A DNA stretch of 64,000 nucleotides, taken from Flavimaribacter sediminis (lineage in GTDB: Bacteria > Pseudomonadota > Alphaproteobacteria > Rhizobiales > Rhizobiaceae). Position numbers and translations under genes: made by a program. Shown here in pieces: positions 38,341-46,654 of the stretch (positions within the stretch are counted from its first letter, which is position 1; every line of letters begins with the position of its first letter). The notes under the pieces are model-generated. The model was not told the origin of the DNA and did no database searches. It worked only from the letters and a program-made list of their open reading frames with translations. The stretch lies in the NCBI RefSeq assembly GCF_019492055.1, contig NZ_JAICBX010000002.1, forward strand, positions 1,302,001 through 1,366,000, written 5' to 3'.

Positions 38341-39072
38341 ATGTCTTCAAAGACTTTTGTCCTCGTCCATGGCGTTTGGCACGGCGGTTGGTGCTGGTCC
38401 CGCGTCGTCGACATCCTTCGCGCCCGCGGCCACCGTGTTACGGCGCCAACCCTGACCGGGTTGGGCGAGCGGTCGCATCTCCTCTCCGCTGATATTACGC
38501 TTGAGACGTTCGTAGCCGATATCGTTCGGCATATTGAATGCGAGGACCTGCACGACATTGTGCTTGTCGGCCACAGTTTCGGCGGCGCTCCGGTGACCGG
38601 CGTCGCCGATCGGATCGCTGATCGTCTGGCCAGCCTGATCTATTTCGACGGCATCATGCTGAAATCTGGTGAGACCTGGTTCAGCCTTTTACCGCCGGAA
38701 TTGGCTGCGGATCGCGCGGCGCTCGCTGAAAAGACGAGCGGCGGCGTCAGCCTGCCGCCGGCGCCGGCGGAAAGTTTCGGAGTGACGCGGCCCGAAGACC
38801 GGATTTTCCTTGAAAGCAGGCTGACCCCTCATCCCTTTGCGACATTCACCACTTCGCTGGACTTGAAAGGGCCGAGAGTTGGCAACGGGTTACCGGCCGC
38901 CTATATTCACTGCACCAATCCGATCTACGGACCGGCGAACGTTGCTCTTCAGAGGGCGCAGGACTTTGGCTGGCCGGTGAGAGAAATCGCAACAGGCCAC
39001 GATGCGATGGTCACCGAACCACAGGCGACTGCGGATTTGCTGGAGAATATCGCCTCAACGCTCTGTCAGTAG
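38341..39072 (+). CDS. Alpha/beta hydrolase (methyl-esterase/hydroxynitrile-lyase-like family)
   Basis: The 243-aa protein has the alpha/beta hydrolase fold. The oxyanion segment is VLVHGVWHGGWCWSRVVDIL, the nucleophile Ser lies in VLVGHSFGGAPVTG and the catalytic His in EIATGHDAMVTEP. This pattern resembles the plant-type methyl esterase/EstC-like esterase group; the natural substrate is unknown. I chose ATG 38341 over an upstream start at 38293 because it places the beta-1 strand at the N-terminus. Its stop overlaps that of the convergent secreted hydrolase by 7 bp. Confidence 0.85.
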   Translation: MSSKTFVLVHGVWHGGWCWSRVVDILRARGHRVTAPTLTGLGERSHLLSADITLETFVADIVRHIECEDLHDIVLVGHSFGGAPVTGVADRIADRLASLIYFDGIMLKSGETWFSLLPPELAADRAALAEKTSGGVSLPPAPAESFGVTRPEDRIFLESRLTPHPFATFTTSLDLKGPRVGNGLPAAYIHCTNPIYGPANVALQRAQDFGWPVREIATGHDAMVTEPQATADLLENIASTLCQ

Positions 39073-40169
39073 CGATAAGGCGGGCATTCTTTTGGAAAAT
39101 CGATAAAACTGCACGGCGTTCGTCCGTGACTGGAAGGGGCCGGAGGTCGCCAGTCTTTCAACCGCTCTTCCATGAAATCGATAACCAGTCTGTTGGAGGC
39201 GACGTATTCGCGAAAATCGTCGCTCCTGTGCGTGCGGGTATGCTGGTTGCGCTCGCATATTTCTCGCATGCCCTCGGGACAATTGAGAATCGTGGCATAG
39301 CTCGGATGCGATTCGTCGTCCTTCCCGGACCCGCATGCCGGAGGCTTCTTGGGGGAATAGTCAACGGGGTGGTCGCATCGCTCCACTGAAACAGGTCTGC
39401 CCTCTTCCAGCAGCCGGTACCGTTTGTTTTTAGGCTTTTTTGCACAGGACAGCGATCGGCCGAGCCCGGTTGGATAAACTTCCGTCTTGACATGAAGATT
39501 GTCGTCAAAAGTCAGTTCCGCCGGTCGCGCGTAGGGATCGCACAAGAAGGTGAAGACAAGAGCTCTGAGATCCGGACGGTCAGGTCCCATCAGGCCGAGC
39601 CGGTTTTCATGCCAGTATCTGTGGAAGCTGTTCCACTTGTTTTTCGGTTCGCCCTCGCAATCGACGCACTTGCACATCCTGCCGCGACGTTTGCCGTTGA
39701 AGGCTGGCGCCGTGACGATGACGCCGTTGAAGAGTTCCGGTTTCCAGCGTTTTATGAGAAGGGACGCCCAGCCGCCGGCGGAATGACCGCCGACGAATAT
39801 GTGTTCAGGCGGATATCCCTGCGCCTGGTACCGTTCGATCATCCAGACAATGAACTTGGCCCGGTTGCAAACCCAGACCTGGTTGCAGCCATTTTCATCC
39901 GGATTGGCGCCGCGCTCAAACCCTGTGCAGGGCGTGACGACCCGCACCTTCAGGCCTTCGACATATTGATTGTCGATGTCGTTCAGCCATTGAGGCCTCG
40001 GATGCAGGAGCGGAATATAGCAGTCAGCGCCGTAGTGAACGGATGATCCGTGGTTGAATATGAAAAGGATCTCGTTTTTCGGCGACGCCCCCGCCGTTGC
40101 AGGCAAGCACAACAAAAATACCGCGATGATGCTCAGCAACCTTGTTCGCCAGGTCTTTTGTCGCGCCAT
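39066..40169 (-). CDS. Secreted cysteine-rich alpha/beta hydrolase of unclear family
   Basis: This 367-aa protein has a signal peptide (LLSIIAVFLLCLPATAGA) and an alpha/beta hydrolase core: IFNHGSSVHYG near the oxyanion hole and HIFVGGHSAGGWASLL with the nucleophile Ser. It has at least 14 cysteines, including NGCNQVWVCN and RMCKCVDCEGE, implying disulfides or metal sites in the periplasm. The closest recognisable class is secreted esterases/depolymerases, but I cannot assign a substrate. The next gene on the same strand (dienelactone hydrolase-like) starts only 23 bp upstream of this one's start, so they may be co-transcribed. Confidence 0.75.
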   Translation of the reverse strand: MARQKTWRTRLLSIIAVFLLCLPATAGASPKNEILFIFNHGSSVHYGADCYIPLLHPRPQWLNDIDNQYVEGLKVRVVTPCTGFERGANPDENGCNQVWVCNRAKFIVWMIERYQAQGYPPEHIFVGGHSAGGWASLLIKRWKPELFNGVIVTAPAFNGKRRGRMCKCVDCEGEPKNKWNSFHRYWHENRLGLMGPDRPDLRALVFTFLCDPYARPAELTFDDNLHVKTEVYPTGLGRSLSCAKKPKNKRYRLLEEGRPVSVERCDHPVDYSPKKPPACGSGKDDESHPSYATILNCPEGMREICERNQHTRTHRSDDFREYVASNRLVIDFMEERLKDWRPPAPSSHGRTPCSFIDFPKECPPYRY

Positions 40170-40192
40170 TGTTTCAATCCCGCGTTTGGACC

Positions 40193-41083
40193 TTATCCCG
40201 AGAGATATCGGTTGAACCAGTCGATGGTTCGCGACCAGGCAAGTTCGGCCGCCGCCTCATCATAGCGCGGCGTTGAATCGTTGTGGAATCCGTGGTTGAC
40301 GTCCGGATAGATGTAGGCCTCAAATGTCTTTTCGTTTTCGATCAGCGCTTGCTCGTAGGCCGGCCATCCGGAATTGACGCGTTCGTCGAGACCGGCGTAT
40401 TGCATCAGCATCGCAGCTTCTATCCGCGGCACGTCCGATGCGGCCGGCTGCCGGCCATAGAAGGGAACGGAGGCGGCAAGCTCCGGATATGCGACGGCCA
40501 GCGCATTGCAGACGCCTCCGCCATAGCAAAAGCCGACGGCGCCGACCTTACCGCTGGAGTCTTCCGACTTCAGCAAATATTCGAAGCTGGCAAAGAAATC
40601 ATTCATCAGCTTTTCCGGATCGACCGTGCGCTGCAGCTCGCGCCCCTCCGCGTCATTGCCCGGATACCCGCCGACAGATGTCAGACCGTCCGGAGCCATG
40701 GCCAGAAATCCCTGTTTCGCCAGCCGTCGCGCGACATCTTCGATATAGGGGTTCAGGCCCCGGTTTTCGTGAATCACCAGCACGGCCGGCAAGGGATCCT
40801 GCGCATTGGCTGGCGCCACGAAATAGCCGCGCACGGAGCCGTTGCCATTGGGAGAATCGTAAGTGATGTATTGCGGCGTGATATCGGGATCGTTGAAAGA
40901 CACCTGTTCGGCGAGCGCATAATTCGGGCTCAGCATGTCGAGCAGTGCGATTGCCGTCACGCTGCCCGCCGCCCATTTGGCCGAGCGGTCGAGAAACTCA
41001 CGTTTTGTAATCTTGCCGTGGGCGTAGAAGTCATAGAGTTCGAGCAGTTCCTGGTCGAAATCCTTCGCCGTCAGACGTCCCAT
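40193..41083 (-). CDS. Dienelactone hydrolase family protein (YghX-like)
   Basis: The 296-aa protein is a dienelactone-hydrolase-family alpha/beta hydrolase. A leader with [20 protein letters not shown] looks like an export-related or membrane-anchoring helix. The nucleophile Cys is in [16 protein letters not shown], with Asp near GLDERVNSG and His in [16 protein letters not shown]. YghX-type proteins are uncharacterised relatives of carboxymethylenebutenolidases. The substrate is unknown. It is followed at 23 bp by the cysteine-rich hydrolase and preceded by a DUF1697 gene on the same strand, 49 bp away. Confidence 0.87.
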   Translation of the reverse strand: MGRLTAKDFDQELLELYDFYAHGKITKREFLDRSAKWAAGSVTAIALLDMLSPNYALAEQVSFNDPDITPQYITYDSPNGNGSVRGYFVAPANAQDPLPAVLVIHENRGLNPYIEDVARRLAKQGFLAMAPDGLTSVGGYPGNDAEGRELQRTVDPEKLMNDFFASFEYLLKSEDSSGKVGAVGFCYGGGVCNALAVAYPELAASVPFYGRQPAASDVPRIEAAMLMQYAGLDERVNSGWPAYEQALIENEKTFEAYIYPDVNHGFHNDSTPRYDEAAAELAWSRTIDWFNRYLSG

Positions 41084-41132
41084 GGTCGAACCTTCTCTTT
41101 ACATTGCCTGTCCAATTGCCAGGAGTGTAACG

Positions 41133-41675
41133 TCAACTTGGCCCGGTTTCCCCACACAACTTCGCGATCTCGCATAACGTATTGATGTTGCGGGCCGTCA
41201 TCGCGACACCGAGGCGCTTTCCAAGTTTTGCAACCAGTTTCGACCGCCCGACGCCGTCAGGCGCATGCAGATAGAAGGCGCGATCGGTAAGGTGAAACCT
41301 TTCATTTGTTGCGGCGAGCGCTTTTATTGCGTCAAGATCGGCGGCGTCTGATTTCTCAGCGAGAAAAAAGACGTGCGTTTTCTTCGGGTCGCCGTCATGA
41401 AACGGATTTGCTCTCAATATGTCGCCTATCTCGGTTTCACGATAGACATAGACGGCCGGTTCGAAATCGGCAGATTTTCCTACAGTCGTCCTAATTGCCC
41501 GGGCCATCGCGTCGGTATCCGTCTCTGAGGTTTCAAACACGCAGTTGCCGCTCTGGATGTAGGTCCGAACATTCTCGTAACCGATATTGGCGAGTATTGC
41601 GCGCAGGTCCTTCATGGCCAGCTTGTTGTTGCCGCCAACATTGATGCTGCCGAGCAGAGCGACCCATGTAGCCAT
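41133..41675 (-). CDS. DUF1697 family protein
   Basis: The 180-aa protein matches DUF1697, with the start MATWVALLGSINVGGNNKLA and MKDLRAILANIGYENVRTYI followed by QSGNCVFE, all strongly conserved in the family. The fold is known to resemble ferredoxin-like repeats but the function is unknown. I chose ATG 41675; the frame stays open to 41732 but the extension overlaps the divergent gene's region and is not conserved. It diverges from the luciferase-like gene. Confidence 0.88.
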   Translation of the reverse strand: MATWVALLGSINVGGNNKLAMKDLRAILANIGYENVRTYIQSGNCVFETSETDTDAMARAIRTTVGKSADFEPAVYVYRETEIGDILRANPFHDGDPKKTHVFFLAEKSDAADLDAIKALAATNERFHLTDRAFYLHAPDGVGRSKLVAKLGKRLGVAMTARNINTLCEIAKLCGETGPS

Positions 41676-41776
41676 GTTATGTGATCTCCGTTGTTGACCG
41701 ATTACTTTTGTCAATGTTGCAGGAACGCGCAAGCGTCGGTAGTGACGGGGAAGCCAAACAAACGGGATCCTACGCC

Positions 41777-42793
41777 ATGAAGATGAGTCTTTTCATCAAT
41801 CCCGAGCATCGTCCGGGCGATTCTATGCCGGAGCGCCTGCAGGATCATGTCGAGCAGGTGCGCGTGGCCCGGCAGCTTGGTTTCGACGGCGTGTCCATCG
41901 GCTCTCACCTGAACTATGGAAACGAGGTCTGGTTTCCCGCGCTCGAAACCCTGATGCGGCTTGCTCCCGAAGCCGAAGGGATGTCGTTGTCGACATGCAT
42001 GCTGGTTCTTCCGCTCTATCATCCGCTCCATGTCGCGGCCCAGCTTGCGCTCGTGGACGCCGCCTGTGGCGGTCGGGCGATCCTCGGCGTGTCGCCGGGA
42101 TGGCAGGAGGACGAGTTCCGAATCATGGGATTGGAACACAAGGCCCGGATCAGCCGCTTTGTGGAATCTGTGGATCTGATCAAGCGTCTTTTTACGGAAA
42201 ACGGCGTCACCTTTAACGGCCGCCATTTTACGGTCGAGGACCTGACGCTCGCCCTGAAGCCGGTGCGAAAACCGCGCCCGCCGTTCTGGTTCGGCGGCAG
42301 CGTGGAAAAGGCGGTCGCCAGGGCGGCCAGACTTGCAGACACATCGCTCGGCGACAGCTGGGTGGCCTCGTCGCATCTGACGAAAGACGTGATTGTCGAA
42401 CAGGCCTCCGTGTTCCGCAATACGTTGTCCGACCTTGGGAAAGACATGCCGGGCGACTTTCCATTGCTGCGCAATGTCGTGGTGGCTCCGGACAAGGAAA
42501 CCGCGATCCGCGACGCAGGCCCGTTTCTGGAGGCCAGTTATCGCGTTTTTGGCCAATGGGGTCTGTTCACAGACGTGGTCGGGTCTGGCAAGCAGCAGCT
42601 CGATTTCGACGAGTTGCTGGCTGGCCGGGTGGTGATCGGCGCGCCGGAGGAATGCGCGGAACAGTTTGCGGATCTGGCGGAAGCGACCGGCTGCACCCGT
42701 TTCATCACGAGGATCCAGTGGCTCGGAATGGATCAGAAACTGGTTCTCAGGACGCTTGAGCTACTCGGAGATCGCGTTCTGCCAATGTTGTAG
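41777..42793 (+). CDS. Luciferase-like monooxygenase family oxidoreductase
   Basis: The 338-aa protein has the bacterial luciferase-like TIM-barrel fold: MKMSLFINPE, ARQLGFDGVSIGSHLNYG, LSTCMLVLPLYHPLHVAAQL, GGRAILGVSPGWQEDEFRIM and PFWFGGSVEKAVARAARLAD. Family members use reduced FMN (or F420 in other phyla) to oxidise organic substrates such as alkanesulfonates or aldehydes. The specific substrate is unknown and no flavin reductase is beside it. I chose ATG 41777 as the family start; the frame extends upstream to 41681 without conservation. It is divergent from DUF1697. Confidence 0.85.
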   Translation: MKMSLFINPEHRPGDSMPERLQDHVEQVRVARQLGFDGVSIGSHLNYGNEVWFPALETLMRLAPEAEGMSLSTCMLVLPLYHPLHVAAQLALVDAACGGRAILGVSPGWQEDEFRIMGLEHKARISRFVESVDLIKRLFTENGVTFNGRHFTVEDLTLALKPVRKPRPPFWFGGSVEKAVARAARLADTSLGDSWVASSHLTKDVIVEQASVFRNTLSDLGKDMPGDFPLLRNVVVAPDKETAIRDAGPFLEASYRVFGQWGLFTDVVGSGKQQLDFDELLAGRVVIGAPEECAEQFADLAEATGCTRFITRIQWLGMDQKLVLRTLELLGDRVLPML

Positions 42794-42864
42794 TTCTCGA
42801 CATCGAGTCGATTTCAACACTTAATTTACCATGAACACACCAAACTGATTTTGATGAAACTTTT

Positions 42865-43254
42865 ATGGACGTCGGTTGTTCTTGTTGCATGGTAAAGATT
42901 GCGAAACCCTGTTCAATACTGCTTGTGGAAGACAATCCTCTGGTTGCGTTCGACGCCGCCGACAGGATCGAGAGCGAAGGCTACAGGTGTATCGTCGCAC
43001 ATGACCAGATCAGCGCCCTCAAATTGTTGGAAAATTGTTCAGTTGACTGCGCTCTGCTGGATTTTGATCTGGGCAGGGAAACCAGTGCGGACGTCGCTCT
43101 GCAGCTCAACCGGTCCGGTCAGCCTTATGTTTTTGTGACTGGACGCAGCCGGGACGATATCAGGCAATGTTTGGGGTCTGATGTTCAGGTCTTCAGCAAA
43201 CCTGTCAATTATGCGGATCTGGCCAACAGACTGGTAGATTCGCTCGCCGCGTAG
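42865..43254 (+). CDS. Stand-alone response-regulator receiver domain
   Basis: This 129-aa protein is a single CheY-like receiver: acidic pocket LLVEDNPLVA, phospho-acceptor Asp in CALLDFDLGRE, switch Thr in YVFVTGRS and Lys in VFSKPV. No output domain is attached, so it would act by protein-protein contact with an unknown kinase or target. No histidine kinase is adjacent. The ATG 42865 start adds an unusual N-terminus with CSCC; ATG 42889 is an alternative start. Neither has a convincing ribosome binding site. Confidence 0.82.
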   Translation: MDVGCSCCMVKIAKPCSILLVEDNPLVAFDAADRIESEGYRCIVAHDQISALKLLENCSVDCALLDFDLGRETSADVALQLNRSGQPYVFVTGRSRDDIRQCLGSDVQVFSKPVNYADLANRLVDSLAA

Positions 43255-43407
43255 TCAGAACGATTATCCGCCGGTTCTGACAGCAGGTCATGCGCCCATC
43301 GGTTTCGCACACGGCATTTCACGGGAAAGTGCATCCGCCTACCTCTCACAGAACGGGTTTGATGCGCTAGCTAAGGCGTCATGTTGTCTTCAAGCGGGAG
43401 CGCCCCC

Positions 43408-44892
43408 ATGCTCAGGCATCTTGCCATAGTCGCAATCCTGTCCTTCATTGTCGTGTCGGCGCCGTCTTTGTCGCAGGCGCAACGGTCGCAGGACGCGTCC
43501 GCAGCCGAGGGCGTCCTGGCTTTAATTCCCGCGGATTCAAAAACGCAACACATCCTCTCCTCGCCGTCAGGCGATCTGGAATACGAAGCGACCGCCGGTG
43601 CGTTCGACCTGTTCGGACAGGACGGCGACCTCTCCGCAAAGGTCTTCTATACGGCCTATGTCGCCGGGGGCCAGTCCAGCGACCGGCCGATCACATTCGT
43701 CTTCAATGGCGGGCCCGGCGCCGCCTCGGCCTACCTGCATATTGGCCTCGTCGGTCCGCGTATCCTCGAGTTCGATCGCAACGCCCGCAACGGGACAACG
43801 CCTTCCCTGTCGGATAATCCGGACAGCTGGTTGCCCTTTACCGACCTCGTGCTGATCGATCCCGTCGGAACCGGCTGGAGTCGGGCGTCCGGCGGCGATG
43901 CGGCGGACCGGTTCTATGGCGTGCGCCAGGACGCCGACAGCCTCGCCAAGGTGATTGCGCTCTATGTCCAGGAAAATGGTCGCCTGGAATCGCCCAAATA
44001 CCTGCTCGGCGAGAGCTATGGCGGCTTTCGCGCCGCCAAGGTGGCCAAGGTGCTGAAAGACCGGCAGGGCATGCTGGTCACCGGCGTCGTCATGGTGTCC
44101 CCGATGATCGAAGGACGATTCCTGACGAGCACGGAAGATGATCCGCTGGCGGCCGCGCTGCTGCTGCCTTCCATCGCTGCCGCCCGTTTGGAGCGTGACG
44201 ATCAATTCACACCTGAAAAGCTGGCTGACGTCGAACGCTTCGCCATGAACGACTATCTCGTTTCTCTGGCCGGGCCGCCCCCGACGGGTGACGAAGCGAC
44301 GGTATTCTACACGCGCGTTTCGGATATAACCGGCATTCCTCAGGATGACGTGGAAGCCGGACGCGGTTTCGTTGGGGGATTCCTGGCGAAGAACACAGCG
44401 GGAAGAAACGAGATCGTAAGCCGTTACGATTCCGCGCTCGCCGCCCCTGACGCTTATCCGGAGCGAGGCTACGTTCGCAATGACGATCCCGTCCTCGACG
44501 GCTATACACGGGCCTACGGGTCGGCCTTAGCCACCTACGCCAATCGGGAGCTCGGCTACGAATGCCGTCTCACCTATGTTCTGCTCAACAACGAGATCAA
44601 CCGGCGCTGGGACTGGAGAGGCAGCCGCTCAACGTCCAGCGCGAGCGATGATATCCGCGATCTCCTCTCGGTGATTCCGTCCTTCCGCCTCATGATTGTT
44701 CATGGTTACAGCGATACGTTGACGCCTTACGGCGTCAGCCGTTTCGTGCTTGATCACCTGCCTCCCGCACTCGCTGTCGGCCGCACTGATCTGCGCGTCT
44801 ATCGCGGCGGTCACATGTTCTACACGAATCCGGGGTCGCGCCGGATGCTGACGCAAGACATGCGCGCATTCTACGAGAGAAGCGGAACATGA
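43408..44892 (+). CDS. S10 family serine carboxypeptidase-like exported peptidase
   Basis: The 494-aa protein has a signal peptide (LRHLAIVAILSFIVVSAPSL) and the S10 carboxypeptidase catalytic triad: Ser in LLGESYGGFRAAK, Asp in IVHGYSDTLTPYG and His in YRGGHMFYTNP. FVFNGGPGAASAYLHIGL is the characteristic oxyanion region. S10 peptidases cleave C-terminal residues, often at acidic pH, and are sporadic in bacteria. ATG 43408 is chosen because GGGAG lies 8 bp upstream; ATG 43381 is also in frame. The product is probably periplasmic. Confidence 0.88.
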   Translation: MLRHLAIVAILSFIVVSAPSLSQAQRSQDASAAEGVLALIPADSKTQHILSSPSGDLEYEATAGAFDLFGQDGDLSAKVFYTAYVAGGQSSDRPITFVFNGGPGAASAYLHIGLVGPRILEFDRNARNGTTPSLSDNPDSWLPFTDLVLIDPVGTGWSRASGGDAADRFYGVRQDADSLAKVIALYVQENGRLESPKYLLGESYGGFRAAKVAKVLKDRQGMLVTGVVMVSPMIEGRFLTSTEDDPLAAALLLPSIAAARLERDDQFTPEKLADVERFAMNDYLVSLAGPPPTGDEATVFYTRVSDITGIPQDDVEAGRGFVGGFLAKNTAGRNEIVSRYDSALAAPDAYPERGYVRNDDPVLDGYTRAYGSALATYANRELGYECRLTYVLLNNEINRRWDWRGSRSTSSASDDIRDLLSVIPSFRLMIVHGYSDTLTPYGVSRFVLDHLPPALAVGRTDLRVYRGGHMFYTNPGSRRMLTQDMRAFYERSGT

Positions 44893-44904
44893 AGCTCGGC
44901 ACCA

Positions 44905-45090
44905 AAACTTTGTTTGAGTACTTTCTTTAATATTGATAATAGAAATACAATATATAGACGCGGCAAAGTCAAATAGAAACGTGTTAAATTTCTTTACAAA
45001 TCTTTATAAATAAATTATTATATTGTGTTGTGAAATATTTTTAGTATTTCTATCTTCTTTTCGCGAATAACTTGCATTTTTGCGATAAGA
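44905..45090. other. AT-rich intergenic segment
   Basis: This stretch is visibly very AT-rich (for example TAAATAAATTATTATATTG) against GC-rich surroundings. It contains no open frame of note and probably carries the promoter of the orphan gene at 45103. Such composition suits binding by a nucleoid-associated silencer or recent acquisition. Confidence 0.7.
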
Positions 45091-45102
45091 GAGGAGTAGA
45101 AA

Positions 45103-45609
45103 TTGAAAAGAGCAATCAAGGTAGCAGTAATTGCTTGTGTTGCGGCGGTTAGTATCACTTCCGCTTATGCATATAAGTCACACTGTGAGTGGAACATTAC
45201 TTCTTTCAATGTTGAAGGTGGCCGCAATATCGCCGTCAGCTATTTCGAACACCCTCACCAACCGGAGGCCGTTAAAACTTATGTCAAGACGCTTCGTGAT
45301 GCAGGCATGACTGTCATCACCCAGAAAGATCTTGTGCGGGGTGTAAGAATTCCGCCGATTGCAGATGGCAAATCACTCGTCATCGTATTTGAGGAAATGC
45401 CCCGAGACATCGTAAACTCCCACTTTCCATCTCCGGACACGGATATGCACATCGTCCAGATCGATAAGCGCGCCACGGACAGTCTGGTCAACAGCGTGAA
45501 GGCCAACTACACCTCGCGTGAACTTGCGGCGCATCCGATCAAGGATGAGCAGGTTGATGTCTATGTCGACGCCTACCTGGCCCATTACCGGCAGCTCAAG
45601 AAGCAGTAA
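45103..45609 (+). CDS. Exported protein of unknown family
   Basis: I do not recognise this 168-aa protein. It starts with a signal peptide (MKRAIKVAVIACVAAVSITS, cleavage probably after AYA) and the mature part is small and mixed alpha/beta in composition, with one Cys soon after the cleavage site. It starts at TTG with a strong GAGAGGAGT ribosome binding site, and the first codons are AT-rich like the upstream segment, while the middle is normal GC. It stands alone between an S10 peptidase and a LuxR regulator. It may be recently acquired or a stress-induced envelope protein; function unknown. Confidence 0.75.
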   Translation: MKRAIKVAVIACVAAVSITSAYAYKSHCEWNITSFNVEGGRNIAVSYFEHPHQPEAVKTYVKTLRDAGMTVITQKDLVRGVRIPPIADGKSLVIVFEEMPRDIVNSHFPSPDTDMHIVQIDKRATDSLVNSVKANYTSRELAAHPIKDEQVDVYVDAYLAHYRQLKKQ

Positions 45610-45673
45610 TTGCAAGTGTGAGTGACTTTTTTTGGTTTGTTGTTCCGGCTGGCCGCGGTCGGCCGGTCGGAAT

Positions 45674-45775
45674 TTTACCGAAACAGCCAATTCCGACAAT
45701 CCGTGGTTCTGCGTCCGCTTGCGGTGCCATCTCTTTTGAGACACTATTGCTCGAATTCCCGTTTACCGGAAACAG
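45674..45775 (+). promoter_or_regulatory. Pair of TTTACCG-GAAACAG repeats before the LuxR-type gene
   Basis: TTTACCGAAACAG (45674-45686) recurs as TTTACCGGAAACAG (45762-45775), the second copy ending 3 bp before the ATG and being nearly palindromic (GTTTACCGGAAAC). The first copy sits inside a CGGAATT/AATTCCG inverted repeat. They may be binding sites for the regulator encoded next. Confidence 0.35.
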
Positions 45776-45778
45776 AGC

Positions 45779-46549
45779 ATGGTGAGTTTAAGCGCCAGAG
45801 AGTCCGGCATTGTTTTTAAGATCATGGGCGAATTGGCCAGCGACCATGATCCCACGGAACTGCGCCGGCAAGTCGGTCCGCTGATCATGGATCTGCTCAA
45901 GGCTCAGTATCTCGCTTCCTATGTCTGGGACGAAAACTCTTCGATCTTCGGAAACCGCATCGCCTTGAACATGTCGGACGACAATCTGACGTCTTATGAA
46001 GACTATTACCAGTTCCATGACCCGATTACCCCGCGCTTGCAGCGGCGCCGGCGCACGACGAGCGTCAACGAGGTGATGTCCCGCCGCGCCTTCGAGCGCA
46101 GCGAATTCTTCAACGACTTTCTGAAGAGAGACGGTCTGTGTTTCGGCATCAACTACTATGCCTATAGCGGCGACACGAATATCGGCGATCTCCGAATATG
46201 GCGCGGGTTCGGGCGGGAGGACTTCCAGAGCCGCGACATCGAAATTCTCGACCTGATCGGGCCGGCCTTCACCAACGCGATGCGTCTCGCTCTTGCCCGA
46301 CAGGCTGACCGGGACGGACCGTCGCGCGAGATCATGCTGAACGCGATCGAGCGCGCGTCGCGGGCATGTGGCCTGACGGATCGTGAAAAGCAGATCGCCG
46401 CTGCGCTCGCTTCAGGCAGGACGGATCAGCAGATCGCTGATCTTTGCTTCATCTCTGTTTCGACCGTGCGCACGCATGTGAAGAACATCTATCGCAAGTT
46501 CGGCGTCGGCAGCCGAACCCAGCTCATTCATCGCATCACCCTGCAATAG
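45779..46549 (+). CDS. LuxR-type transcriptional regulator
   Basis: The 256-aa protein has a C-terminal LuxR/FixJ helix-turn-helix (GLTDREKQIAAALASGRTDQ, then ISVSTVRTHVKNIYRKFGVG) and a ~180-residue N-terminal sensor region that looks GAF- or autoinducer-domain-like, without the typical homoserine-lactone residues being identifiable by eye. It precedes, in the same orientation, an amidase and an amide/branched-chain amino acid ABC transporter, so it likely controls them. The ATG has only a weak ribosome binding site; two short repeats upstream could be its own operators. Confidence 0.85.
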   Translation: MVSLSARESGIVFKIMGELASDHDPTELRRQVGPLIMDLLKAQYLASYVWDENSSIFGNRIALNMSDDNLTSYEDYYQFHDPITPRLQRRRRTTSVNEVMSRRAFERSEFFNDFLKRDGLCFGINYYAYSGDTNIGDLRIWRGFGREDFQSRDIEILDLIGPAFTNAMRLALARQADRDGPSREIMLNAIERASRACGLTDREKQIAAALASGRTDQQIADLCFISVSTVRTHVKNIYRKFGVGSRTQLIHRITLQ

Positions 46550-46654
46550 CTGGCCTGAATATCCTCAATATTGGGGATAGGAACTGTATCACGACTGCCG
46601 GATACTCCCTGTTTGATCGTTATTTGTTGCGGATCATGTTCCGGGAGACGCGCC

